Assembly: GCA_033239525.1 (NCBI GenBank)
Contig: BSYO01000024.1
Coordinates: 12,457,268 to 12,521,267 of the forward strand
Origin: Nepenthes gracilis
Taxonomy: Eukaryota > Streptophyta > Magnoliopsida > Caryophyllales > Nepenthaceae
Direction of reading: 5' to 3'
DNA length: 64,000 nt
A program made the position numbers and the translations under genes. Shown piece by piece: positions 11,589 to 23,084 of this stretch (its first letter is position 1; the number at the start of each line of letters is the position of its first letter). The notes under the pieces were generated by a model. It saw only the letters and a program-made list of their open reading frames with translations, was not told the DNA's origin and ran no database searches.

Positions 11589-12317
11589 TGTAGGAAAAAA
11601 TAGCGCTAGCAAAATAGAGGAATCGAGAAAAATAATAATGACACACATAATCACACACAACAGGGAGGAAAAGAATCAAGATAGTATTTTACGTGAAAAT
11701 CTTCTTTTGAAATAAGAGGGAGAAAATCACAAGATATTTAGTCCACAAATCACATTATAAAAAATTTTAGTTACAAAAACTCTGATTACACAAACTCTCG
11801 AAAAATAGAGAATAAAAGTAAATCACAACTCATTTATTTCTTCTGTATCTCTTCACCCTTAAAATGCAACAATGTATATATATATATATAAATACAGATA
11901 CACCGGGCGGCACCTACTCTATAAGACGATCTTATGCACTATAAAATTTGTCGCCTACTCTACAAAGTTACATTCCCATCCTGAAATTTACAATTGACAT
12001 ATTCTACAAAGTCGGCTACCACTTTTAGAAAGTCAACTATCTACTTTGCTGTCTGTATTGGACTTTACAGGTGATTTTCGACGCATGTCAAATTTATCCA
12101 CCTGTCCAACTCTACTACCAAAATCACCTCAAAAAATTTCATCACTCTAGGCCTTGTGAACCACTCCGAAACTTTTACTCCGAAAATTTCACTCTGAAAA
12201 TTTTTACTTCGAAAATTTCACTTCAAAATTTCCACTCCAAAAATTTCATTTCAGCAAAGTATAACCACTCTGACTTTTCTTATATTCCGATAAAATGTAG
12301 CCACTCCGACATTGTAA
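11589..12317 (-). mobile_element. Probable minus-oriented copia-type LTR remnant with internal repeats
   Basis: Starts TGTAGGAAAAAATAGCG at 11589. At about 11690-11745 the minus strand carries the block GTGATTTTCTCCC...TTTTCACGTAAAA, the same U5-type signature as the copia-like LTRs elsewhere. A TA microsatellite lies at 11876-11891. Bases 12165-12255 are a short-period repeat of CGAAAATTTCACT-like words (about 16 bp). No matching end or target-site duplication was found. Confidence 0.4.
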
Positions 12318-12949
12318 TTAAGTATTTGTAATTAGGCCATATCGCGTGTATGCGGGGCTAATATAATAATACCTCCCACACGAAAGTGGCCCATATCTCA
12401 ATAAGAGCAGTCTCCTTACTAACACTTCGTAGGGTTTTGCCACTGGCTCCAAAGGCAACATGGGTAACTCCACAGGGGTTTTCTCATCACAACCAGGATG
12501 ATTATCTTGAACACAGCTAGCCCCAACTATCCCAGGCAAGTCCACAGTACCCGTTGATTCCAAACCCCTAACGAATTAGAAATTAGGACCTCAACCCTAA
12601 GGCAAGCAGCAGCTTATGACTTCGATTGAGAGAAAGGGACTGGGTTGATTCACCTCAGTGTATCAATTTTTCATAACTATATCAATAGTTTATCTTACGA
12701 GGCATTTACAGCAGTTATTGGTACCTAAATGTTGTTAAATTATCTGAATATAAATAGTTATCTTAATATAGAATTCAAAGGTTACATATAAAAGTGATTC
12801 CAAATAGTCACCAACTGATTGATTTACATCATAAGAAAAGGTATTTTAAACTGATATTGATATTATTTGATTATGGGTCGCTTCTGTGAAAGCCCATACC
12901 TATTTAATATGCCGTTCAGTAATTCGAATCAAGACATACAGGTTCTATA
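12318..12949. other. Unassigned moderate-GC segment
   Basis: The minus strand is open for 81 codons at 12318-12563 (proline-rich, starting MESTGTVDLPGIVGAS). It lies upstream of the LINE endonuclease on the same strand and could be remnant ORF1 or spacer, but no ORF1 motif is visible. From 12640 the DNA is AT-rich without features. Confidence 0.3.
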
Positions 12950-13650
12950 CTAAGATGGAGGATTGTAATATTTTGCGCACGTGAAGTACGCACGATCAAG
13001 ACTTGAAGTGCCAATTCCAGAAAAAAGGCTCTGGGGCACTCCCGAGGAACACTCAAGATGCCAAATGCTGTGGTCGCAAACTCTAGGCATGCCAAAGTGG
13101 TATCCGAGGCACCGAAAACCATAGGTGCATGCTCGGTATATGCCCAAGAGGTGCCTGAGGCACCATTTACCGTGGTACCCATGCTTGAGCACAACTCTCA
13201 TTATAAAAACATGCTCACACATTTTTAGGATTAAACTACTTAGTGAGAGAAAGAAAAAAAATAAAAAAAATAAAGATTTGAGTATCCGATTGAGTTATAT
13301 ATTCTTGCATATTGAGTTACATATTGAGTTATATATTAATCTCCGTTGATTTTGGATACGTTATTTTTGGAGTTGAGAAGAATATTTTATCGATTATATT
13401 TTTACTCTTTCATCTTATACTTATTATTATTCTATTTATTTAATTATAAGATGTCTAGTCTTTATATTTGTAAAGTTTGTATAATCAAACTAATTGCATA
13501 GTTAAAAATTTTGAATGTATCATCCCGTAATTTTTTTCTTATTCTTAAGAAGATTTTCTACGTAAAAATTGTATCTTTCATTATTGATGATTATTATGTA
13601 CTTATTATAAATTATTAATTATTTTCTCATGATTCAAATAAGCGATCAAG
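12950..13650 (+). repeat. LTR-like repeat family, copy A
   Basis: A GC-rich part (about 12970-13195) is rich in GAGGCAC/GGTGCCTGAG words. It is followed by TATAAAAA at 13202, ATTTTTAGGATTAAAC at 13220 and a less GC-rich part with GGATACGTTATTTTTGG at 13353. The same order of elements recurs at 15440-15694 plus 27529-27910, at 52740-53320 and at 53350-53890. The TATA box and downstream pattern suggest LTR U3/R regions of an old family. Termini were not resolved. Confidence 0.5.
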
Positions 13651-15439
13651 ATCCCAATAAATATATCCATCAATAAACTTCAATATGGTACTAAAATTAA
13701 ATAATATCCAATATTATATAAAAATTTAACAACTTTTGGCCCGTTGCCCTATATAAATAATAACCAAAAAATCCAAACATTAACTGCTAATCAGGATAAT
13801 TAAGGCACATTTAAATATCTAGAAGATCCTAAAAACTACTCTACAAAAAGCCTTTCCGTGATCCGAAATTCTTGTAAATATATTCGTACCCACTAATTTA
13901 AAAGGTTAGCAAATATGTAATAAGAATGAGCCTAATATTTAACAAAATATGTATAAATTATATACATGGATATGTCCAACGAATAATGTAAGAGATGATG
14001 GTTATGGTCGAAATTTGAAATTGCCGATAATAACAAAATATTGATAAAGTATATAAAAATCGTACACAAAATAACAGAGTATACCAAAAATTGTACAAAT
14101 GCAAAAATTATACTAAACTCTTTCAAATATTTACAAATATAATATGCAAAAATCACGAATGAATGATAACATAAAATATATTAATATTTTTAAAATATAT
14201 AAGATCCAATAATTGATAATGATCTTACCAATAATTATCAAATATTAAAATTTAGGCTATAATTATTTTTATATAATTAAAAATTATACGCCACTATTTA
14301 TATCCCTTAGGCGGATCAATTACATATTATTTCCTATAGTCAATATTAAATATTATTTTTATGACTCGTTAATATTATGTTTGGCTTTCGATTTATAAGT
14401 AATATATTCAAATATATTTCGTTAATTTTTAATATTTGGCCTAAAAGGATTATTAGTCATGATTTTTATTTAATTAAAACTATAAACTTTATATCAAAAT
14501 ATAAATATATGTACATTTTTTCATGCTAAAAAAATAATTTACTCATCAAAGTCAAAATAAAGTTTTGCTCATATTTTCTTATAAATAATTGACATGCAAA
14601 AATAAATATATAAAAATTGATGACATATAAAAATATATGTATGAAAATTAATGACATATAAGAACATATATACTGATATTTAAAATTTTTACATAGTTTA
14701 CACAGCTTTAAGATATGAATTTTATAAAATTTTATACGATGGAAATAATTTGACATACATGTAAAGCAAATTTAGTTAGAGTAAGAAAATATCACATACA
14801 TGAATATCTAGAATAAGAAATATTTACAAATTTTAGAAAAAAATTAGTAATATAGGAAAACAAAAAATTTAATACACTTGTTTTTACTTAAATTTATATA
14901 AAAAATTAACTTGAATTCTCTTTAAATTCACATTCTCCTTCTCTTTTTTCTTGTCTCTCTTTTTTTCTTTTCTTTTTCTCTTTCTCTTAAAATTCAACCA
15001 AAAACGAGCTAAAATCAATAAAAAAAACTATTGATAATAACTAGTGTGTGTGCACTGCTCATGCATGGCTAAAGCATAGAGACAAATTCCATACTACGTA
15101 GAGCATCTAATGGACGTATTGGATTTTAGACATATATCAAGTGCTACTCGATTTTAACTCCCTTCAATCCAACACTTAGTTTTTTGGATTTGAACTTTTT
15201 TGGATTTGAACCCACATTTAGCCTAAAAATTCAACAATTATTTTAATTTAGTATTATTACAATAATTCTAAAGATTTATATGTTATAAGTAATGCTATGA
15301 AAATGACATGAAATACAGGTAGAAATATCACTCTAAATCGTTTTGGTGTTATGTGTTGAGTTTTGGCCACTCTGTTATGAGTGTCATAGTTATTAGAAGG
15401 TTATGCAATATTCACACGATAATCATAATATTCGCACGT
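13651..15439. other. AT-rich intergenic DNA, no gene seen
   Basis: Low-complexity AT-rich DNA. Minus-strand open frames (13932-14156, 14526-14756) are Tyr/Ile-rich products of AT composition and were not accepted. A CT/T-rich stretch at 14935-14995, followed by AAATTCAACCAAAAACGAGC, resembles the arrangement at 10740-10830 (CTTGAATTAAACTTCC, then TCTCCCTCTTC repeats). This suggests a shared, decayed retroelement piece. Confidence 0.45.
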
Positions 15440-15694
15440 GTGACTAGCAGTTAAGAGGCAGCCACGCTTGAGGCGAGCCTTAAGCGTGGATTCTAGAGGG
15501 TGCCTCAGGCGCAAAATCCAAAGAGAGCGCGCTTGAGTGCCAATTTCAGTGGTACTCGCGCTCGAGCGTGGTTCACAATATAAAACGCATCAGACACATT
15601 TTAGGGTAAATTTTGAAATATTCACACTCAAGGAGCGCTGCATAGAGAAAGAGGAGAGGATAAGAGAGAAGAGAAAAATGTTCAGCATCCGGTA
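15440..15694 (+). repeat. LTR-like repeat family, copy B, left part
   Basis: GC-rich section with GCGCGCTTGAGTGCCAATT and CGCGCTCGAGCGTGG, then TATAAAA at 15579 and CACATTTTAGGGTAAATTT, ending at the Tat element. The right half continues after 27528: ATCTAATTTGAGTTT...GGTACGTTATTTTAG there parallels copy A. The Tat element therefore inserted into this older repeat. Confidence 0.5.
15690..15694 (+). repeat. Target-site duplication CGGTA, left
   Basis: CGGTA directly before the TG of the left LTR; an identical CGGTA follows the CA of the right LTR at 27524-27528. Confidence 0.95.
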
Positions 15695-17076
15695 TGATAG
15701 GTACACCAATAATGGGCTGGCCCAAAGAAATGTCAACGGATGCCCATTAAGGCCAGTCAACATTTCTAATGGCCTAGTAAGAGGATGGGCCCAGGAACTG
15801 AGAGCCCCAAGGACGGTCAACGCCAACGTTGTTCACAAATGGTCAACTCGGCGTTGACCAGTTTGTTGGGCCTTCAAAAGCTTTACAACACTGATGGACC
15901 TATTCTATTCGGGCCCACCCCATCCATCATTGGCCGACGGTCAACCTGCACGCTCCGACTTCGTTCTCCACCCAAACGGCCCCCTACACAAATGGGCTCA
16001 GTCCCAAGCCATAGCCCAAATGGAGTCCAACGACTGACGCCTTTCATGAGGGCGGCAACACCACGCCCCAACGAGCGCCCTTCTCTGAGAATGGGCCCGA
16101 CTCACTTTCTAACAAGACCCATAGCCCAAAATGGAGTCCAACGATAACAAAGCCAACCCTCATGAGGGCGGCCAACACTCACGCAGACGGCCAACCCCGG
16201 GCGTTGACCGGCCCCGCTCTCTCGCGCATTGGGCCCCCGAAAAGCTTTCTAACGATGCGGCCCGACCGTTTAGGCCCATCATCATAACAAAGCCAACCAC
16301 GATCTTCCAAGGATATTCCACGATCTTAAAGGGAATATCAGCAAGATTGGCGCCCTTCAAATAAGGAAGGCGCCAGATCCTTCCAACTCCTTACCAGCCA
16401 AGGAACCTCAACGGTAAGGAAGGAAACTAATTTAGAAAGTGGTTGACTGTCTCATAAGGAAACGATCCACCACAATTGGGCAATGGGCATCAGCCTCCAG
16501 AAGGAAGGCCGGCCACAGATCACAATGGGGGTGATTCCTTCCAAAGAAGGAAGATCACCATCTTTGCCATAAAAGAGGCCCTGGATCCAGCATCCAGGGC
16601 ACACTTTCTTGGATGCTCACATTGACGCCTTCTTGAACACTGGCATACTGACAACTCTCTCTCTCTTCAAACTCGGACTGAGACAGAAAACCCTAAGTGC
16701 TCTGGGAAACAACTTCCGATTCCCAGCAGCCAAACTCTCAAACACAGTCCAATTCCAAGGCAACGAACGGGTCCTTACACACGTTCTCTGCCTTCCCACC
16801 ATCCAGATACGAGAAAGGACTTGTGCCTTTCTGACATCTGGAGCAAGACACTCCTTTCCTCTCTTTCATCGCTTTCTCTTACTTTCAGTTTCTTCCATCG
16901 AAGGCTGATTTACTGACTTGAGCGTCGGAGTGTTATCGGTAAGATTACATCCCGCCGTTAACGCTAACCTCTCGTTTGTTTAGTGGTGTGCAGGATTTGT
17001 ACTCAGCGAACGGAGCCGGTTCAAACCATCCAGAAGAAATCCGAATCCGTTCGAAGTCGGATCCAGGTACGCATCA
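15695..17076 (+). repeat. Left LTR of the Tat element
   Basis: 1,382 bp, TGATAGGTACACC...GTACGCATCA. The first half (U3) contains damaged copies of the GGTCAAC/GTTGACC palindromes and is much more diverged from the right LTR than the second half. From about 16430 the two LTRs align base for base over about 647 bp with roughly ten differences that I noticed, apparently all transitions. The R/U5 motif CTGACTTGAGCGTCGGAGTG lies at about 16914. Confidence 0.95.
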
Positions 17077-17095
17077 TTGGCGCCGTCTGTGGGAA
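17077..17095 (+). other. Primer-binding site
   Basis: TTGGCGCCGTCTGTGGGAA immediately after the LTR end. TGGCGCC is the complement of a tRNA 3' end (GGCGCCA), the standard plant Ty3/gypsy arrangement. Which tRNA pairs best would need a tRNA set for the species. Confidence 0.85.
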
Positions 17096-17160
17096 GCGCT
17101 TACGAAAAGCCTACCACGAAGAATCTGCAAAAACTCTCTCTGTCACCTTCTGCTTCTACA

Positions 17161-18850
17161 ATGGTGAACACGAGAGCACAGGCTAGTGACCCCGCTAGAG
17201 ATGCTGTTAATCCCGACCCACTGGGCCATGCCGATGTCCTCGTCAACGGGGCCACAGCGAAGTTCCACCGCCTTACATCCAAAGAATCGGTGGTGGGCGG
17301 AGATCTGCAAAGCAACAATCGCACGCTTCAAGCTGCTTTGCGTAAGGAGCAACAACAACAAGCTGCTCCACCAGCAGTGATTCCTGCTCCTGCCACCAAG
17401 AAAGGTGGCCAGAGGAAGAAGAAGTCGGCCAAGAGGCCTGGAAAAGCTGTGAACAATCTGGCTCCAGTATCCTCCCACGTTCCAGGCCAGAACAGGCCAA
17501 TGGAACGTTCTGGGAGCACATCCCCGACAGAGAGCCCAGAACGGAGAAATCCTAGATACTCTCGGGCAGAAAACCGCCGCACACCCGAGAACGAGTTTCG
17601 AGACTTCCAGTCCACGGGAGGCAAGCACCACCGCCTACGAATAGACGGGAGGAGTTGAGGAATTTCCTCAACTCCAAGAGATCAGCAAACGCCACTCGTG
17701 CCGATCTACGAGTGGACCAAATCTGGAACCATGTGTTCTAGAATGACGAGCGCGCCATCGACTTGGACAGGTCGCCTTTCACTGCTGAAATCCTAAACCG
17801 TCCACTGCCGTCCAAGTTTAAGATGTCGTCCCTTGACTTGTACGATGGGGGTAGTGATCCGGTTGACCACCTGGATCACTTCCGCACCCATCTGAGTCTA
17901 CAAGGGCTAGAAGACTCAGCGATGTGCCGCTGCTTCCCACTCACACTGAAGGGAGACGCCTAATGGGTTTCACCATCTCCCTTCGTGTTACGCTGCCAGC
18001 TTTAGTGAACTCACGGACCTCTTCCCGGCTCGGTATGCATCGAGCCGACGGAAGAGAAAGCAGTGCCTGTGGCACCTCTCCCACATCAAGCGTAAACCGG
18101 AGAGAACCCACGGCGCTTCTCGGATCGCCCGTGGGCCGGGCCGAAGGATTCCCGAGATTACGAGGAGATGAAGTCAGGGCGGCTTCATCTCAATGCCGAC
18201 TTACTGATGACTTTTTCAAGCACCTTGCCCACAAAAATCCTCAGACTTTCCGCGAGGCGGAGTCCATCACCAGGGCCTACGCAGCAGCAGAAGAAGCCAA
18301 CGAGGCAAAACGTCCTGAGCAGGCGGATCAGCCTCGACCATTCCTTGGTGATGGGAAAAGAAAGTTTGCTGGCGGAGAACATCCCCGCCAGAAACAGCGC
18401 CGGACTGGGCCCTCAGAACGTAGAGACAACGGGCCCACCACCTTCACACCCTTGACGGACACGCGCTCCAATGTTCTGATGCAGATCCGTGGGGAAAAGT
18501 TTCTGAAGTGGCCAAAAACGTCAAAAGGACTCAAAATCGCCCTAAGTCTTGTGACTTCCACCGCTCTGCTGGCCACTCGACCGAAGACTGCAAGACACTG
18601 CAAAGGGAGATTGAAGATCTGATTCGCAGGGGACATCTTACTCGGTTCTCAAGGGACCTGGACAGAACCCAGGAGCAGCTGATGAAGAGGGGCAGGAGCA
18701 GACGCCTCCCCGGAACCAGATTGCGGAGGAGTAGTCAATATATCACCAGCCGACCTGCCAGGAGCCTGGAAGACAGCAAGGAGCAGCAGACTGGGAGGAA
18801 GAAGCAACGCATAGTAGATAACATCATTAGCTTTAGTGACTGTGATTCGA
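17161..18850 (+). pseudogene. Tat-element gag, broken
   Basis: Gag is the capsid/nucleocapsid precursor. An ATG at 17161 opens a 165-codon frame, MVNTRAQ..., with a basic Lys/Arg-rich stretch (KKGGQRKKKSAKR) that ends at 17658. The capsid core follows in another frame at 17763-17963 (LYDGGSDPVDHLDHF...ALKG/TLKGDA) and stops where the family has Trp. A frame covering 17924-18622 keeps a Lys/Arg-rich linker. A CDFHRSAGHSTEDC nucleocapsid-like motif lies at about 18550-18600 in the frame running into pol. At least three breaks mean no functional Gag. Confidence 0.85.
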
Positions 18851-21217
18851 ACCATGTAATCTCCCCCCATGCTGACCCCCTTGTAATTTCTGCACTCGTT
18901 TCAGATGATACTTCGGACTACCAGCTGAAACGAGTCTTTATTGATAATGGTAGCTCCAAGGACTTGCTTTATTTGGACGCGTTCTTTAGATTAGGCCTAA
19001 AAAAGAACCAACTAAAACCTGCTGAAGGACCTTTGTACGGCCTTGACAACGAACCGGTGCCCGTTCAAGGGACAATCCAACTGAAAGTCACCCTGGGCAC
19101 CTACCTAAAAACAGCAAGTCGAATGCTAACCTTTTCTGTGGTTGACCTGCCCTCTGTGTACAACGCGATACTAGGCATGCCGTGCCTAACAGCGTTTGGG
19201 GCAGTCACGTCAATTCCGCATCTGAAAATGAAATTCTCAACGCCCTACGGCGTTGGAGAAGTTTTAGGAGATCAGGTCACTAGGCGGACCTGTTACATGG
19301 CCCAGATTGCCCCTAGTGGCAGAACTAGCTCGGTGGGAGAACTCGATCATCGAGACGAGACCACCTTGCAGCAGGCGCAGCCTGGTGAAGCCACGGATCT
19401 GGTTCCACTGGGCCCGGGGGAACCGGATAAGTGTGTCCAGATTGGCGGCTCACTCACCGGGCCGCTCCGCGATGAATTGATCGCGTTTCTACAAAGGAAC
19501 GCGGACCTTTTTGTCTCGACTCCCGCAGACATGCATGGGATTTCAGCTGAAGTGATGGTCCACAAGTTGGGTCTTGATCCAGGCCACAAGCCGATCAGAC
19601 AGAAACGGAGGAACCACTCCGTTGAAAAACTGATCGCCATCCGAGAGGAGGTGAAGAAGTCCGCTTTGGACGCAGCTTCATCGTGAGAAGTCCAAGACCG
19701 AACCGGCTCTCAAACGTCGTCACCGGTCAAGAAGAGCAACAAAAATGTCAAATATGCGCCGATTTTACCGACGTCAACAAGTCTCGCCCAAAGGATGGCT
19801 TTCCCTTGCCCCGGATTGACTGTTTGGTTGACTCCACGGCAGGCACGAGCCGCTAAGCTTTATGGACGCTTACTCGTGCTACAACCAGATCGAATGAGTC
19901 CAAGACGAGGAGTATACCTCGTTCATGACGGACAGGGCACCTATTGCTATAGGTCATGCCCTTCGGGTTAAAGAACGCTGGAGCCACCTACTGGCTAGTG
20001 AACAAGATGTTCGAAAAGCAAATTGGTCGCAACATGGAGGTCTACGTCGACGACATGCTCGTCAAGAGTAGAGTCACGGGCGACCACATACGCGACCTGG
20101 AAGAGTCATTTGGGGTACTCCGCCAGCACCAAATGAAGTTAAATCCAGCCAAGTGTGTCTTTGGGGTAGCCTCAGGGAAGTTCTTGGGCTTCATCGTCTC
20201 TCAGCGAAGGATCGAGGCAAACCCAGAAAAGATCAAGGCCCTGGCTGACATGGCTCCCCCGAGAAACGTAAAGACGTCCGGCATTGATCGACGGGCGGGC
20301 CGCTTCGTCCCGCTTCCTCGCGAAGTCTGGAGACAAGTACCAGCCCTTCTTCAAAACCTTAAGAGGGACAAAGTCCAACGAGTTCCAGTGGGACGGTGAC
20401 GGCCGACCGCCATCCGCCGATGAGTTGAAGCGTGATCTCGGCCAGCCCACCGTTTTGGCATCACCCAAAGACGGAGAGGAGCTGTACCTTTACTTGGTGG
20501 TATCGGAAGCATCCCTCAGCTCCGTCCTTGTGCGCCAAGAGTCTGATATTCAACAACCGGTCTATTATGTAAGCAAGACCTTGACCGGCCCAGAAACCCG
20601 CTACCCGCAACAAAAAAATGGCACTGGCACTTATCTTTGCAGCGCGAAAATTGAGGCTATACTTTCAGGCGCATCCCGTAGTGGTCCTTACGAACCAGCC
20701 ACTGAAAGGCATACTCCAAAAGCCTGACGTTTCGGGGCGATTGGTAAAGTAGGCCATTGAATTGGGTGAGTTTGACATTGAGTTCAGGCCCAGATCTGCC
20801 ATAAAGGCGCAGGCTCTGGCCGACTTCATCGTTGAGACCACAACACCCATTCAAGAGGAGCAGCCCGCAGAAAACGAAGAACAGCCCAGTGAGGCCCCAG
20901 AATGGGCACTCCACGTGGATGGATCATCCACTGGCAATGGGCGGAGCAGCGGGGTGATCTTAACGACCCCCCGACGGATTTGAGATCAAGTATTCCCCGA
21001 GACTTGATTTCCGCGACCAACAACGTCGCCGAGTACGGCCCTCTCTTGGCGGGGCTTGCGATTGGCAAAGGAGTGCTCGCCAAGAGGTCATATCCACACT
21101 GACTCGAATTGATCGTCAATCGTGCCAATGGGGGCTTCGAGGCAAACAACCCTCCCTTGGCTGCACTGGCGAAGGCAAAGGAGACCATCCAGGGCTTCGA
21201 CGAGTTGACCCTGGTTC
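18508..21217 (+). pseudogene. Tat-element pol: protease, reverse transcriptase, RNase H and second RNase H, broken
   Basis: The first frame (18508-19686) carries the protease with FIDNGSSKDLL (about 18940-18970) and the start of RT (KLGLDPGHKPIRQKRR, about 19565). It then shifts frame. FMDAYS...YNQI (about 19860) and the frame at 19956-20399, with MPFGLKNAGATY and the catalytic YVDDMLVKS at about 20045, complete RT. RNase H follows (LYLVVSEASLSSVL, PVYYVSKTLTGPETRYPQ at 20490-20620) and is frameshifted at about 20630. The archaeal-type second RNase H is read in 20890-21190 (WALHVDGSSTGNG, then ATNNVAEY in another frame). Several shifts and stops make this non-functional. This order is diagnostic of the Tat lineage. 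Confidence 0.9.
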
Positions 21218-22606
21218 ATGTTCCTCGAGAGGAAAATTGGAAGGCAGGCCAGGCCTAGAGCAAAATGGGCCGCCGAGAACCTGCATAATGATTCAAGGGA
21301 CATGCGGGAGGTCTTGAACGCTCCTAGCATAGAGAAACAGGAGGCCATGCAGATTTTCGAGACGGAAAACTGGATGACTCCTTACCTTAGATACTTGGCC
21401 GACGGATCACTTCCGGAGGACACAGAAAAGGCCAAGCAGATCAAAAAGACAGCTGGTTGGTACACGGTAGTTGACGGGCGGCTGTATCGCCGCGGATACT
21501 CAACGCCGTATCTCCGCTGCCTATCTCCCGAGGAGGCAGACTACGCGCTAGGCGAAGTTCACCTCGGGATCTGCGGATCACATGTAGGCGGGAAGAACCT
21601 AGCCTTCAAAATCATGCGGCAGGGCTACTACTGGCCCTCAATGAAAAAGGACGCGCTAGAGTTTGTTAAGAAATGTGAGAGCTGCCAGCTTCATGGCAAC
21701 CTCCATCACCAGCCGTCTGCTGACTTAAAGTCCCTTCAGGCCCCATGGCCCTTCGCGCAATGGGGGCTTGATATTCTCGGCCCATTTCCCATTGCCGCGG
21801 GACAGAGAAAATTCATCATAGCGGGCATCGACTACTTCACCAAGTGGGTCGAGGCTGCCCCGCTTGCAAAGATCACTGAACACAATGCTCTAGAATTCCT
21901 TCGCCAGAGCATTGTCTGCAGATTTGGCGTCCCTGAGGTCGTGGTAACCGATAACGGGACCCAATTTTTGGGAAAACGCTTCATCAAGTATTGCACCAGC
22001 CTTAGAATCAAGCTGGTCCACACTTCGGTAGCATACCCCCAGGCCAACGGACAGGTGGAGGTCACGAACCGTACGCTACTCCACGGGTTAAAAACTAAGT
22101 TGGAGGACGCTGGGGGCTCCTGGGCTGACGAGCTCCCTTCCGTCCTCTGGTCTTATCGTACAACCCCAAAGGAACCAACGCGAGAGACGCCCTTCAGCCT
22201 ATGCTACGGGACTGAAGCGGTTATTCCTGTTGAAATCGGGCTCCCAAGTCTCAGGGTGGAGTCCTTTGACCCACAGACCAACTCCCAAAAAATCAGGGAG
22301 CACTTGGACTTGCTAGAGGAAGCCCGCGACGCCGCCAGAGTACGGACAGCAGCGTACCAATACCGAGTTGCCCGATACTACAACAAAAAGGTGAAAGCCC
22401 GGCAATTCGACGTTAGAGACTTAGTCCTACGAGGCATCGAGACCACAGGCAAGCTAGCCGGCCGAAACAAGCTCTCTCCCAACTGGGAGGGACCTTTTCT
22501 TGTCTCCGCTGTCCTGCGTAACGGAGCGTACAAGCTCCGGAACCAGGACGGAAAGTTTGTCCCACGAACGTGGAACGCAACCCACCTGAAGCGCTACTTC
22601 CAATAG
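21218..22606 (+). CDS. Tat-element integrase segment, open frame
   Basis: Integrase inserts retroelement cDNA into the chromosome. This 462-codon open frame is the 3' part of a polyprotein, not a separate gene; the ATG at 21218 is incidental, and a frameshift at about 21255 separates it from RNase H. An HHCC zinc finger is visible: HLGICGSHVG...CESCQLHG, about residues 112-160. The DDE triad follows as GLDILGPF, VVTDNGTQF and NGQVEVTNR. The C-terminal part (WEGPFLVSAVLRNGAYKL...THLKRYFQ) has the GPY-type module and no chromodomain. The domain looks intact, unlike the rest of pol. The stop is followed by the 3' noncoding region. Confidence 0.9.
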   Translation: MFLERKIGRQARPRAKWAAENLHNDSRDMREVLNAPSIEKQEAMQIFETENWMTPYLRYLADGSLPEDTEKAKQIKKTAGWYTVVDGRLYRRGYSTPYLRCLSPEEADYALGEVHLGICGSHVGGKNLAFKIMRQGYYWPSMKKDALEFVKKCESCQLHGNLHHQPSADLKSLQAPWPFAQWGLDILGPFPIAAGQRKFIIAGIDYFTKWVEAAPLAKITEHNALEFLRQSIVCRFGVPEVVVTDNGTQFLGKRFIKYCTSLRIKLVHTSVAYPQANGQVEVTNRTLLHGLKTKLEDAGGSWADELPSVLWSYRTTPKEPTRETPFSLCYGTEAVIPVEIGLPSLRVESFDPQTNSQKIREHLDLLEEARDAARVRTAAYQYRVARYYNKKVKARQFDVRDLVLRGIETTGKLAGRNKLSPNWEGPFLVSAVLRNGAYKLRNQDGKFVPRTWNATHLKRYFQ

Positions 22607-22783
22607 GGAACCCAGGTACGCCCTTACTCAATCCTGTGCATTCATTCGTGTGCTTGTTTTCACTTTGAAAAAATAAGAGTTTACTTAGCATGTAGAATTC
22701 TAGGATCTATGAACTGTGTTTGCCTTGCAGGTATCCATCCGACCTAGACTGCCCCTAAGTTGGAAGGGTCTTCACCCTCTCGT

Positions 22784-23045
22784 TAAACCCTAGTCATCTA
22801 GGTGGCCCAAAAAGTGGTCTGAAACCCTGGTCATCCAGGTGGCCCATAGTGGTCTTAAACCCTAGTCATCTAGGTGGCCCATGAGCGGTCTGAAACCCTG
22901 GTCATCCAGGTGGCCCATGAGCGGTCTTAAACCTTGGTCATCCAAGTGGCCCATGAGCGGTCTGAAACCTCGGTCATCCGAGCGGTCCAATAGCGGTCGT
23001 ACTAAACCTTGGTCATCCAAGTGGCCCATAGCGGTCTAAAAACCT
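22784..23045 (+). repeat. Seven-unit tandem array of covarying hairpins
   Basis: Seven units of about 36 bp, each AAAC + stem + TCAT + stem + (T/C)GG(C/T)CCA...GGTCT. Stems read CCTAG/CTAGG (units 1, 3), CCTGG/CCAGG (units 2, 4), CTTGG/CCAAG (units 5, 7) and CTCGG/CCGAG (unit 6). Every change on one side is matched on the other and the TCAT loop is constant. This is the pattern of selection, or duplication with gene conversion, on a structure rather than on sequence. Confidence 0.85.
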
Positions 23046-23084
23046 TAGAGGGCAAGAATGGCACACGCGATGACCTCTTTTCGG

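Noticed and set aside
13932..14756. Minus-strand frames rich in Tyr, Ile and Phe
   Set aside because: Composition artefact of AT-rich DNA; no start context, no domain, no splice partners.
22784..23045. CRISPR-like array
   Set aside because: Repeats and spacers are not distinguishable, the spacer part is also conserved, and the setting is a plant retroelement.
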